Origin: Tubulanus polymorphus
Lineage: Eukaryota; Nemertea; Palaeonemertea; Tubulaniformes; Tubulanidae
DNA: 64,000 nucleotides
Direction: 5' to 3'
NCBI RefSeq assembly: GCF_964204645.1
Contig: NC_134027.1
Location: 10,652,485 to 10,716,484 of the forward strand
Of the stretch, positions 52,351 through 61,137 are shown piece after piece. The notes beneath the pieces were generated by a model. That model did no database searches, was not told where the DNA came from, and was given only the letters and a program-made list of their open reading frames with translations. Made by a program: the position numbers and the translations under genes. Numbering within the stretch: position 1 is the stretch's first letter; the number at the start of each line of letters is the position of its first letter.

Positions 52351-52555
52351 ATGAGTGGGAGTTATATCAATCCTTCTAAGAATCATAGAATATCTAATGC
52401 TATTAAAGCAGAAAGATCACATCATATAATTACTCATAACCCTTCTAATATTAATCCCGATGAAACTTTATATGTTAGAATTCCGAGATTAACACAAAAT
52501 ACTTTTTATGTTCCAAATAGTATGTTCCAAATAGTATTGCCAATGCAAGTTATGC
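52351..52555 (+). pseudogene. Predicted major capsid protein, 5' fragment
   Basis: About 65 codons: MSGSYINPSKNHRISNAIKA, then a segment NPDETLYVRIPRLTQNTFYV ending at a YVPNS motif. This matches the N-terminal layout of the double-jelly-roll-type major capsid proteins of Polinton/adintovirus elements (inferred from block order). A 14-bp tandem duplication (52507-52520 and 52521-52534) lies just before the retroelement junction at about 52556. The gene resumes at about 58086. Confidence 0.6.
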
Positions 52556-52649
52556 AGAGGCCCACATTCAGCCGTTCGCTGTCCGCGTCGGAAAACGCCC
52601 AGCCCCTCGACTGGATATAAACGTAGCGACCCCACCTACAAATCATAGT

Positions 52650-54242
52650 TTGCCGACGCCGGTCAAAATTTCCGAACTTAGAAAATACATTTACGATTAC
52701 AAGGCCGAGGATCGTGACATTATTATTGAAGGTTTTACTTCGGGTTTTCGCTTAGATAGTTTTTTCTCTGGCCCCTCATCTACCAAATGCGTCGATAACC
52801 TTAAGTCCGCTAGGGAGCGCCCTGACGTGATACGTGAAAGAGTCAACAAAGAGCTTGCAACGGGTAGAGTTCTGGGCCCTTTTCAGACTCCATTCATCCC
52901 GGACGGTACCCCAATTCACGTTTCAACCCTAGGGGTAGTTCCTAAAAGCTCCGGGGGTTTTAGGGTTATTCACCATCTATCGTACCCGGAAGGCTCGTCG
53001 ATAAACGATTTTATTCCCGAGGAGGCATCCACCATTAAATACTCGACAATCCAGGATGCGATTAAAATCATCAAGTCCCTTGGTGACGATGTTTTCCTAG
53101 CAAAGACCGACATAGAGTCGGCTTTCAGGATAATCCCTATACATAAGTTAGACCAACCACTGTTGGGTTTCACTTTAGACGGTCTTTTTTACGTCGACGC
53201 AGTTCTGCCCATGGGCGCAGCCAGCTCCTGCGCGATTTTTGACCGGTTCTCGTCGTGTATTAAATGGATTGCGATTAATAAGCTCGGGATTTCCCACATT
53301 GTACATATTTTAGATGATTTTTTGATTATTGCTAAGGGCAAATCTAAGTGCGACCGCGATCTGATAAATTTTCTTGACCTATGCGAACAGCTCGGCGTAC
53401 CCATAAAGGAAGTCAAAACTTTTCGCCCGTCGCAAATCCTACCGTTTGCCGGCATCACGCTCGATACTATTTTGCACGAGGCACGTTTGCCGGAAGATAA
53501 ATTGGCAAAATGCATGGCCCTGGTGGAAACATTCCTGTCTAAACGGAAAGTGACTTTGCGAGAGTTACAGTCACTACTAGGGACGTTGAATTTTGCCTGC
53601 TCAGTCATCGTACCGGGACGACCGTTTCTCAGGAGGCTGATCGACCTCACTGTGGGCGTGCCTCACCGTTCGTTGCACATTTCACTGACGGCGAGCGCGA
53701 AGAATGATCTCCGGGTCTGGAACGTCTTCCTTTCAAATTTTAACGGTCGATCATTTTTCATCGATGAGCGTAAGCTCACTAACGATCGTTTGAATTTGTA
53801 CACTGATTCCGCCGGTGCTTTTGGTTACGGTGCCGTTTACGGCACCCACTGGTTCCACGGTTCGTGGCCTTTAAGCTGGAAGTCTTGTTCGATCGCGGTC
53901 CTTGAACTATACCCAATCGTTGCCGCACTATCAATATGGGGGGCACATTGGAAAAATAAGACTATATGTTTTAATTCCGATAACCAATCGGTGGTCCACG
54001 TTATTAATAAACAATCTTCACGGGACAAGGCTATGATGACCCTCGTCCGCAAGATGGTCTCTGTTTGTTTGAAATTTAACATCGTTTTCATTAGCGAACA
54101 TATACCCGGAAAATATAACATTTTACCCGACCTACATTCTCGGTTCCAGTTTCGTCGATTTCGCATGGAAGCGCCATGGGCCGACCCTCAACCTACGCCG
54201 GTTCCCCAGTCTTGGCTGCCAGCAAATATAAACCTACTATAG
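52650..54242 (+). CDS. Reverse transcriptase-RNase H of YR retroelement
   Basis: 530 aa. RT palm motifs: STLGVVPKSSGGFRVIHHLS, AKTDIESAFRIIP (catalytic Asp about 154), LPMGAASSC, then HILDDFLII (LDD in place of YMDD, residues about 221-223, usual for DIRS/Ngaro RTs). The thumb is followed by RNase H: YTDSAGAFGYGAVYG (about 387), VLELYPIVAAL (Glu), NSDNQSVVHVINKQ (Asp), and a C-terminal LPDLHSR. All catalytic residues are present. The start chosen is the first Met; the natural upstream part (gag or linker) is missing at the junction. It overlaps the YR frame by 67 bases in a different frame. Confidence 0.93.
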   Translation: MPTPVKISELRKYIYDYKAEDRDIIIEGFTSGFRLDSFFSGPSSTKCVDNLKSARERPDVIRERVNKELATGRVLGPFQTPFIPDGTPIHVSTLGVVPKSSGGFRVIHHLSYPEGSSINDFIPEEASTIKYSTIQDAIKIIKSLGDDVFLAKTDIESAFRIIPIHKLDQPLLGFTLDGLFYVDAVLPMGAASSCAIFDRFSSCIKWIAINKLGISHIVHILDDFLIIAKGKSKCDRDLINFLDLCEQLGVPIKEVKTFRPSQILPFAGITLDTILHEARLPEDKLAKCMALVETFLSKRKVTLRELQSLLGTLNFACSVIVPGRPFLRRLIDLTVGVPHRSLHISLTASAKNDLRVWNVFLSNFNGRSFFIDERKLTNDRLNLYTDSAGAFGYGAVYGTHWFHGSWPLSWKSCSIAVLELYPIVAALSIWGAHWKNKTICFNSDNQSVVHVINKQSSRDKAMMTLVRKMVSVCLKFNIVFISEHIPGKYNILPDLHSRFQFRRFRMEAPWADPQPTPVPQSWLPANINLL

Positions 54243-55131
54243 ACGCCCTGTTAGCAGCGGCTTTGACGACGGAAACCGCGAAGGCCTATGATCGGTCTTG
54301 GGGTAAGCTAGTCGCGTTTGGCCAGCAGTTGGGCATCACAATATTTTGGTCCCGGTTTCGGAATATTCCATCGTCTTGTTCGTCGCACATTTGCACGAAA
54401 AGGGTTTGTCGGCCGCAGCTACTGCGTCGACATTGTCGGCAATTTCATATTTTCACAAGATAAAAGGGGAGGCCGACCCTTGTCGATCATTTATCATTCA
54501 GAAAATGTTAGCAGGCGCGAGAAATCTATCGCGGAGTTTCGACGTTCGTCTCCCAATTACCGCAGATGTTTTGGCCCGTTTATTTGACTGTCTTGCTGTG
54601 ACGGGAAGTCTGTCCTACAACCGCCCTTTAGTGAAATCTGTTATGACCATCGCGTTTTGTGGTTATTTCCGCCTAGGGGAGCTCTTACCGAGGACACTCG
54701 CCCTAACGCAGAGTGTAGTACAGCTCGAAGACGTGGCACTCACCGCCTTTGGTCTCCAAATAGTCCTAAAGAAGTTTAAGCACAGCGCACGCGTTGGCCC
54801 TCAGGTCATACAGGTTGATTTTTCCTCCCTTTCGACCAGGGTTACCGATGCCCGATCGACTATCACCACTTATTTACAGCGCCGAGGCCCGCGTCCAGGC
54901 CCGCTTTTTATAGACTGCAGTGGAGCTCCGTGGTTAAGGCGAGCATTCGACCGTCGCCTCGTGTGCTTGCTGGAGTGGTGTAAACTGTCACCTAGGGCGT
55001 TCAAGGGTCACTCCTTCCGCATCGGCGCTGCAACCGATGCAGCATCGAGGGGAGTCCCCGACGCACAGATTAGGGCGGCAGGCCGGTGGAATTCCGAGGC
55101 CTTCCGTAAATACATAAGGATTGCGAGGTGA
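54176..55131 (+). pseudogene. Tyrosine recombinase of YR retroelement, one frameshift
   Basis: The N-terminal core-binding part reads AALTTETAKAYDRSWGKLVA (54215-54340). It then shifts frame near 54345 into EYSIVLFVAHLHEKGLSAAA and the catalytic domain up to 55131. Catalytic residues seen: Arg in GYFRLGELL, HSFRIGAATDAASRG (His-x-x-Arg), Trp in AAGRWNSEAF and the nucleophile Tyr in RKYIRIAR. This enzyme integrates the circular cDNA without target duplications. Only the single frameshift spoils this copy. Confidence 0.88.
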
Positions 55132-55167
55132 TCGTGTGGGCTCAGCCACAGGTGGGTGGCTTTGTGG

Positions 55168-55541
55168 CATTTTTATAGCCCACTTACGATTAATCGAGGA
55201 CTTTTTACTCCGAACTAGGTCAAACAGCTGGGGCGTTTGACTTCTTAGTAATAGTGGTGTAGTTACTTGTATTCATAAATAGGTCAAACAGCATGACCAA
55301 ACAGTTTGACCGCGTAGTATTTTTTCCCATAATTGTTTAAATCAGAAACTAGGTCAATCCAGCTGGGGCGGTTGACCTAGTTAGTTTTGTATGACTTTGT
55401 ATTTCTTTGTTAGATTGATGATATTGTTATTTTGTACGTGACAGCAAATTAGGTTGTCACGTGTTTTGGTATAATTTTTCAAATAAACGTCAAGCAGCTG
55501 GGGCGCTTGGCCTTTTCCATCTAACAATTTGTCCCGACTTA
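55168..55541 (+). repeat. Split direct repeat B1 of the YR element
   Basis: A 374-bp copy almost identical to B2 (55813-56181). It starts CATTTTTATAGCCCACTTAC and ends GTCCCGACTTA. It contains hairpins with loop AGCTGGGGC (55218-55242, 55350-55379, 55488-55512) and an ACGTGACA..TGTCACGT hairpin (about 55436-55462). Confidence 0.9.
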
Positions 55542-55557
55542 TTTTCTGTTGCAAAAA

Positions 55558-55743
55558 ACAAAAGATGTGCGAATGACCAGTTGCCCATCAGCATTTTTGC
55601 GACAGAAAATGAAGTACTTCTCCCGGCGGGCAACATAACACCAGCCGGTGGCGCCAACCTCGTGCTATTAGCCAACCAGCCAATCAACGCGAAGTAAACA
55701 CGTCCTTTTCAGTTCCGGAACTCAGGCGTAAAGTTTAACATTT
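55558..55743 (+). repeat. A2 repeat of the YR element
   Basis: About 186 bp, present inverted at 57905-58085 with only a few mismatches (from AAAAGATGTGCGAATGACCA to AAAGTTTAACATTTT). Its position between B1 and B2 identifies it as A2. Confidence 0.88.
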
Positions 55744-55812
55744 TACCACCCTCCATCCCCTACCTGCGCCTACGGCATTTGTTAGCCCTCTTACGATTAA
55801 TCTTTTCTAGCC

Positions 55813-56181
55813 CATTTTTATAGCCCACTTACGATTAATCGAGGACTTTTTACTCCGAACTAGGTCAAACAGCTGGGGCGTTTGACTTCATAGTAATAGT
55901 GGTGTAGTTACTTGTATTCATAAATAGGTCAAACAGCAGGGGCGTTTGACCGCGTAGTATTTTTTCCCATAATTGTTTAAATCAGAAACTAGGTCAATCC
56001 AGCTGGGGCGGTTGATCTAGTTAGTTTTGTATGACTTTGTATTTCTTTGTTAGATTGATGATATTGTAATTTTGTACGTGACAGCAAATTAGGTTGTCAC
56101 GTGTTTTGGTATAATTTTTCAAATAAACGTCAAGCAGCTGGGGCGCTTGGCCTTTTCCATCTAACAATTTGTCCCGACTTA
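55813..56181 (+). repeat. Split direct repeat B2 of the YR element
   Basis: A 369-bp copy of B1. It keeps a fourth AGC.GGGGC hairpin at 55927-55951 that is altered in B1. It is followed at once by the satellite array. Confidence 0.9.
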
Positions 56182-56184
56182 ATA

Positions 56185-56770
56185 TTAATGATTATCTCGT
56201 TGGCACCTGCCCAGAAGCAGGAAAATTAAGCCCTAATATTAATGATTATTTCGTGGGCACCTGCCCAGAAGCAGGAAAATTAAGCCCTTATACTAATTAT
56301 TATTTTCCTGGGCACCTGCCCAGAAGCAGGAAAATTAAGCCCTAATATCAATGATTATCCCGTTGGCACCTGCCCAGAAGCAGGAAAATTAAGCCCTAAT
56401 ATTGATGATTAATTCGTAGGCACCTGCCCAGAAGCAGGAAAATTAAGCCCTTAGACTAATTATTATTTCCTGGGCACCTGCCCAGAAGCAGGAAAATTAA
56501 GCCCTTATGTTAATGATTGTCTCGTGGGCACCTGCCCAGAAGCAGGAAAATTAAGCCCAATATTAATGATTATATCGTGGTAACCCGCCCAGAAGCAGGA
56601 AAATTAAGCCCAATATTCATGATTAATTATCCCATGGGTACCTGCCTAGAAGCAGGGAAATTAAGCCCTATATCAATATGTATCACAGGAAAATTAAGGC
56701 CTCATATTAAACATTTATTCATGGGCACCTGCCCCGAAGCAGGAAAATTAAGCCCGATATTAATGCTTAT
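56185..56770. repeat. 63-bp-class tandem satellite, about 9-10 units
   Basis: Units share GGCACCTGCCCAGAAGCAGG followed by AAAATTAAGCCC and an AT-rich AATGATTAT spacer. Each contains a CCTGC..GCAGG hairpin. Decayed units continue to about 56930. Confidence 0.95.
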
Positions 56771-57019
56771 CTCCTGGGACCTCCAGTACAGTAGCATATT
56801 CTAAAAACCTTTATGGTAATGATCGGGAAAAATGCACGCCCTAATCAATGGTTATTGCAGGATTAGGAAAATTCCATGGGCCCCTGGCCAGAGGCAGGCA
56901 AAATTCAACCTTTCATCAATGAAGACCAGGTAAAAAACTTAAAGGTAATAACGTGCATAGAAACATCAAACTGTATCATTTCTGAGCATCCGAGCATTAA
57001 GTTATTGGCTCAAGGATTA

Positions 57020-57150
57020 CTGAGTACGTAAACTATATATATATATATTTAAGGAGGCTATATCAATCACTAATTTATTTATTTATATGTTAACGAATAC
57101 TATATAAATTTTTTTTTATTTTTTTTATTTATTTATTTTTTTTTATAATA
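57020..57150. repeat. A/T low-complexity tract
   Basis: TATATATA and long T-runs just downstream (for the minus strand) of the SGNH gene; possibly its 3' end region. Confidence 0.7.
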
Positions 57151-57198
57151 TACTAGCAGTTATGTATGTGTGTCCATATCACTACGTATTTCCATGCT

Positions 57199-57819
57199 TC
57201 AGACCCTTTCACTCCTATTAGTCCCGAGACACTTCCCGGCCTTAACCATCGCCCCACGGAGTGACCGATATAGTTTAATGTTGCCCTGTTTGTTCAAGTG
57301 AACTAGATCCCCACCATACAGATTATATCTAGAATTCCAAAACCCCCGATGCCGCCAGGAAAATATCTTTTCGCACCCTGTACAAGCGGCGTGCAGAAAT
57401 TCCTGCGCTTGTCTAACCCTACTATTCCCAGTAATTTCGTTAAAACTGCGCCATCTCTGGCGGCGAATAGGGTCACATATATACACAACAGCACCCGTAC
57501 GCTCGACAATGGCATTAGCGTATTGAAATATTTTCATTCCAACAAACGCTGGGGTTAGATACCGGTTATCTAGGTCGTTTGACCCAATCTGCAGCAAAAC
57601 TAATGTAGGCCGCTGCTCACAGATCAATGAGAGCACATCACGGTTTATCAAAATATCTATAGTTGCTCCCCCAATACCGATCAAATGAGGTGCCGCAAAG
57701 TCTAAACCAGCTAGACCCCAATCGGAATTAACAATAGAGGAAGCAGAACTATTCTCTCTCACAAAATCACCCAGCCGCCTTATATAACTATGGCCTACGA
57801 CTACAATGTTCTTAGACAT
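57199..57819 (-). CDS. SGNH/GDSL hydrolase of the YR retroelement
   Basis: 206 aa. SGNH blocks: nucleophile Ser in VVGHSYIRRLGDFV (block I), Gly in GIGGATIDIL (II), Asn in LLQIGSNDLD (III), and catalytic Asp-His in GGDLVHLNKQGN (V). These esterase-like domains accompany several invertebrate YR retroelements such as Ngaro; their role in transposition is unknown. A1 lies directly upstream on the same strand. The frame is intact. Confidence 0.85.
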   Translation of the reverse strand: MSKNIVVVGHSYIRRLGDFVRENSSASSIVNSDWGLAGLDFAAPHLIGIGGATIDILINRDVLSLICEQRPTLVLLQIGSNDLDNRYLTPAFVGMKIFQYANAIVERTGAVVYICDPIRRQRWRSFNEITGNSRVRQAQEFLHAACTGCEKIFSWRHRGFWNSRYNLYGGDLVHLNKQGNIKLYRSLRGAMVKAGKCLGTNRSERV

Positions 57820-57904
57820 CCTATCTAAAAATACCGGTATACAAAATTATCGGATGAGTACGTAAAAAAAGGATAATTAACGATTAAAAAGGGAGAAATG
57901 AAAA

Positions 57905-58085
57905 TGTTAAACTTTACGCCTGAGATCCGGAACTGAAAAGGACGTGTTTACTTCGCGTTGATTGGCTGGTTGGCTAATAGCACGAGGTTGGCGCCACCGG
58001 CTGGTGCTATGTTGCCCGCCGGGAGAAGTACTTCATTTTCTGTCGCAAAAAATGCTGATGGGCAACTGGTCATTCGCACATCTTT
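57905..58085 (-). repeat. A1 repeat of the YR element, inverted relative to A2
   Basis: Inverted copy of A2. Its outer end at about 58085 abuts resumed capsid-gene sequence (TTTATCAGCCGATATAAAAG). Confidence 0.85.
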
Positions 58086-59163
58086 TGTTTATTTATCAGC
58101 CGATATAAAAGTAACCGGTAATAATAATAATTATGTTGTTGATAATGTTGGAAGATATTTGATTAAAAAATTAACTATAAAGATTGGTCCAGAAACAGTT
58201 TTCTCATTAGATGATTATAATTTATTTATGCATCATAAAGATTTATGGTTAACTAAAGAAAATAGAAATAATATGATATTTCAAGGCATCCAATCAGAAA
58301 ACCAAAATAAATTAAGATCAGAAGCTAATAGCGCAATGTTAACTAATGCTGTAGATAAATTGATAAAAAGTATATATGGAAGCAAATATAAAATTCCATT
58401 AGACTTTGAATTGATAAATAACAATGCAACTTTATATAAATACGCAATTCAAGAAGATGTTATATTCGAAATAACATTTGCTCCTGTTAATGAAATTGTA
58501 ATATCTAGCGTTTATAAAGATATGAGTTATAAATTATCGAATATATGTTTAGAATATGACACAGTAACTGATGAAAATATTTCAAGTATAATTCAAACTC
58601 AATACAATCAAGGATTTTCATTATTATATGATTAAATTGATAAATTTAAAACCGTAACTATTAATGCAAATGATGAAATAATTAATGAGAATATTAACTT
58701 CCCAAGAAGATCTATTAAAGGTATATTAATATTTTTTACCATTGCAACATATACTAATGGCGCAATAAATGTTGATAATTATTATAATCCTGAAATAACA
58801 AAAGTAGAAATAACTATCGAAGGAATAGCAAATAAAATATTTTGTCAAGGAATGAGAATGATTGATCAATGGCCAGAAATTAGAAAACATTTTATGAATG
58901 AAAAAGTGAAATCATCTGAAAATTGTAATATTAATCAAATTGATTATTATACCGGCAATAAATATGCATTATGGTTAGATTTTAGAACAACAGAGGATAA
59001 TTCATTACATGGTTCTGGAAAAAAACTACAGAACACTAAAGATGGAATACAATTATTCATGACAAAGAATAAAGGAATCAAAAATTTTAAAATGCACATT
59101 TATATTATATCTGACGCGCAATTAAATATTGTAAATTCTCAATTAAATAGTGTTATGTATTAA
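58086..59163 (+). pseudogene. Predicted major capsid protein, 3' fragment with a nonsense codon
   Basis: It resumes at LSADIKVTGNNNNYVVDNVG, followed by LTIKIGPETVFSLDDYNLFM, DLWLTKENRNNMIFQGIQSE, KYKIPLDFELINNNATLYKY and EDVIFEITFAPVNEIV. An in-frame TAA at 58633-58635 (after FSLLYD) splits it. The same frame continues with NFPRRSIKGILIFFT, KVEITIEGIANKIFCQGMRM, YALWLDFRTTEDNSLHGSG and a terminal NSQLNSVMY. Block order and length (about 430 aa with the 5' part) fit Polinton-type major capsid proteins. Confirmation needs structure-based comparison. Confidence 0.6.
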
Positions 59164-59195
59164 AATTTTAACTTTAATAAAAATTTATATAATAA

Positions 59196-60179
59196 ATGGA
59201 AGGAGGTAAAGTATATAAACATATTCCATACATCGATACACATGAAAATAATGATGGTTTATATTATGTAAAACCTTGTAATATAGCTTTTATATTTGAT
59301 CCTATTTTCAAAATTTATAAAACTAAACTAATAGAAATCGATAATAATAAAAGTGAAGTTGTTGATAATTTAAGTAATGTAATTGATAATAATGTAATAC
59401 CTTCTACATCTAATAATGTAATACCTACTACATCTAATAATGTAATACCTACTACATCTAATAATGTAATACCCTCTACATCAAATAATGTAATACCTAC
59501 TACATCTAATAATGTAATACCTTCTACATATAATAATGAAATAATATTAAATGTTACTGAAAATAGAAATTATTGTGATTATTGTAAAGGCGAATTTTCA
59601 AACGCTCCATCAAATTGGAATAATCATATGAATACAAAGATACATATTACTAATGTTATAGAACGTGTTGGTAAAAAAGAATTTATAGAACACCCATTTA
59701 GATATGTTACAAAGTTTGTTTCAAATCAAAAAGTAAATGGTAAAGAATTATATGAAGATTTATTATTAGCAACACCTAATAAAGATGAATTAGATTTAAC
59801 CGATGCTATTAAATTAGAATCAAACATTGTAAGTGAAATATTAGGAGCAAACACTAATAAAGATAATAATGAAAATGGTGCCGTATGGCACCCACATGGT
59901 GATATAGTTACAGATAAGCATATTGATAATAAACATTCTATGAAACTTAATATGAAATCAGAAAATAAAGATATAGTTGAGATGACTAATAAGTATATCA
60001 ATAAACCAATTATTTATGAAGATACGGTAAAAAGGGTGAAGAATAAGTACAAAAATAATAAAGAATTTGAAGAAGAAAATTCGGTAGAGAATTTGAATAG
60101 ATTGTTAGGGTCTGATGATGAATTGGAGAGTGATGATGAAAGTGATTCAGAAAGTGATTATCTAACACTCAAAAAGTAA
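59196..60179 (+). CDS. Zinc-finger protein with 8-residue tandem repeats, 327 aa
   Basis: Intact. The N-terminal globular part (HIPYIDTHENNDGLYYVKPC) is followed by six NNVIP(S/T)TS octapeptides plus one diverged unit, coded by a 24-bp tandem repeat (59387-59535). A matrin/U1-like C2H2 finger follows (YCDYCKGEFSNAPSNWNNHM..KIHI). The C-terminus is acidic (DDELESDDESDSESDYLTL). It contains the NENGAVWHPHGD cassette shared with the integrase remnant. Preceded by ATAATAAATG. It is the last rightward gene. Function unknown. Confidence 0.6.
   Translation: MEGGKVYKHIPYIDTHENNDGLYYVKPCNIAFIFDPIFKIYKTKLIEIDNNKSEVVDNLSNVIDNNVIPSTSNNVIPTTSNNVIPTTSNNVIPSTSNNVIPTTSNNVIPSTYNNEIILNVTENRNYCDYCKGEFSNAPSNWNNHMNTKIHITNVIERVGKKEFIEHPFRYVTKFVSNQKVNGKELYEDLLLATPNKDELDLTDAIKLESNIVSEILGANTNKDNNENGAVWHPHGDIVTDKHIDNKHSMKLNMKSENKDIVEMTNKYINKPIIYEDTVKRVKNKYKNNKEFEEENSVENLNRLLGSDDELESDDESDSESDYLTLKK
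59387..59535 (+). repeat. 24-bp coding tandem repeat
   Basis: Consecutive AATAATGTAATACCTACTAC-type units encode the NNVIPTTS repeats. Confidence 0.9.
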
Positions 60180-60183
60180 TAAA

Positions 60184-60525
60184 GGTTGAAAATTGTATAA
60201 AATAATAGTAAATAAAAAAGGGGGTTTTAAGTATTAAGGTATCTAATACATATCTAATACCTATCTAATACGTATTTAATACATATTATTTGAAAATACC
60301 TTAAATTATATTTCTTTTTTAAATTTATATTGAAACCTCAGTAATAATAAATAACCTTTATTATTTTCAAACTTATTCATATATTAGTTGAAAAAAATAA
60401 AAATAAATTGGTTGAAAATTGTATGAATAATATTTATTTTAGAAAAGGGGGTTTTAAGTATTAATGTATTTAATACTTATCTAATACGTATTAAATACGT
60501 ATTAGATACATAGGTATACAAATAG
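60184..60525. other. Convergent intergenic region with iterons and a 226-bp duplication
   Basis: A G5T4AAGTATTAA block and a cluster of CTAATACRTAT-type iterons (several forming TAATACGTATTA palindromes) occur twice, at 60184-60300 and 60410-60520. The segment between repeats a decayed copy of the ATPase 3' end (AAATTTATATTGAAACCTCAGT..). This may be a bidirectional transcription end or a replication-linked region. Confidence 0.65.
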
Positions 60526-61137
60526 TTATTTTATAAATTTATATTCATAGGGAAATTGTAATCTCAGTAATAATTTTGAACCTTTATTATTCTTTAATTT
60601 ATTCATATATTCATCATGTAATTCATTAGGTATAATTTGATTTTCTTCCAATGATTGTTGCATAGATTTTTTATCTTTGTTATAAAATAAAACTAGAAAT
60701 CTTATATTCTCCCTAAAGTCTTTAACAATTGAATTATATTTTTGATTTAAAACCCATGTTGTTATCCCAAAATGTCTACCAGAAAAAGCTAGATAACATA
60801 ACTCACTTTCTCTCACTTTTGAATCATGTAAATTTGCGCAATCATCTATAATGAATAATGTATTTGATCCTTTATAAGTATCAATTGCTATTTTTATACA
60901 ATTATCTAAATTCTCTTTTACTATTTTAGGATCTAATATAATAAACTTTTTTATTTTAACTATATCTCTATTATATGTTTTATTCATTTCATAAGTAGGA
61001 CAGAATAATATTATATTATCAAAATGATTCTTATAAATAGTTTCTAACAAATCTAATATGAAATGTGTTTTACCACAATTGGTTACACCAGTAACTAACA
61101 TATTATGCGGTTCAAATATAAATAAATCTTTATTCAT
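60526..61137 (-). CDS. A32/FtsK-type genome-packaging ATPase
   Basis: 203 aa, intact. Walker A is GVTNCGKTHFILDLLE (residues about 17-32), Walker B is NTLFIIDDCANLHD (about 95-108), then a sensor-like region CYLAFSGRHFGITTWVLNQK with the conserved Gln. This is the HerA/FtsK-superfamily packaging ATPase shared by Polintons, adintoviruses and nucleocytoplasmic large DNA viruses. It pumps DNA into capsids. Start ATG 61137 overlaps the stop of the integrase remnant (ATGA). All motor motifs are present. Confidence 0.88.
   Translation of the reverse strand: MNKDLFIFEPHNMLVTGVTNCGKTHFILDLLETIYKNHFDNIILFCPTYEMNKTYNRDIVKIKKFIILDPKIVKENLDNCIKIAIDTYKGSNTLFIIDDCANLHDSKVRESELCYLAFSGRHFGITTWVLNQKYNSIVKDFRENIRFLVLFYNKDKKSMQQSLEENQIIPNELHDEYMNKLKNNKGSKLLLRLQFPYEYKFIK

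Larger units (their letters stand above)
52556..58085. mobile_element. Tyrosine-recombinase retroelement (Ngaro/DIRS class), internally inverted
   Basis: A GC-richer 5.5-kb block interrupting the capsid gene. From left: RT-RNase H and YR on the plus strand, then B1 (55168-55541), A2 (55558-55743), B2 (55813-56181), a satellite (56185-56770), then an SGNH hydrolase gene and A1 on the minus strand. B1-A2-B2 with A1 at the other end is the split-direct-repeat layout of Ngaro/PAT elements, but here A1 with its gene is inverted relative to RT-YR. The left junction cuts straight into the region just before RT with no A1. Confidence 0.85.

Noticed and set aside
53827-53858. Similarity of GGTGCCGTTTACGGCACCCAC to the 39-bp virus cassette
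   Set aside because: It encodes the conserved RNase H block GYGAVYGTHW and shares only the short palindromic core; judged coincidental.
53189-54166. Minus-strand frames opposite the reverse transcriptase
   Set aside because: The plus strand has complete RT and RNase H motifs; the reverse frames are incidental.
55490-55697. ORFs on both strands in the A2 repeat that match the N-terminal part of a frame at 57958
   Set aside because: They are the inverted A1/A2 repeat pair being read through; the frame at 57958 is A1 fused by chance to resumed capsid sequence, not a real N-terminus.
56185-56770. CRISPR-like array of regular repeats
   Set aside because: Eukaryotic context, the spacers themselves are similar to each other and there are no cas genes; it is a tandem satellite.
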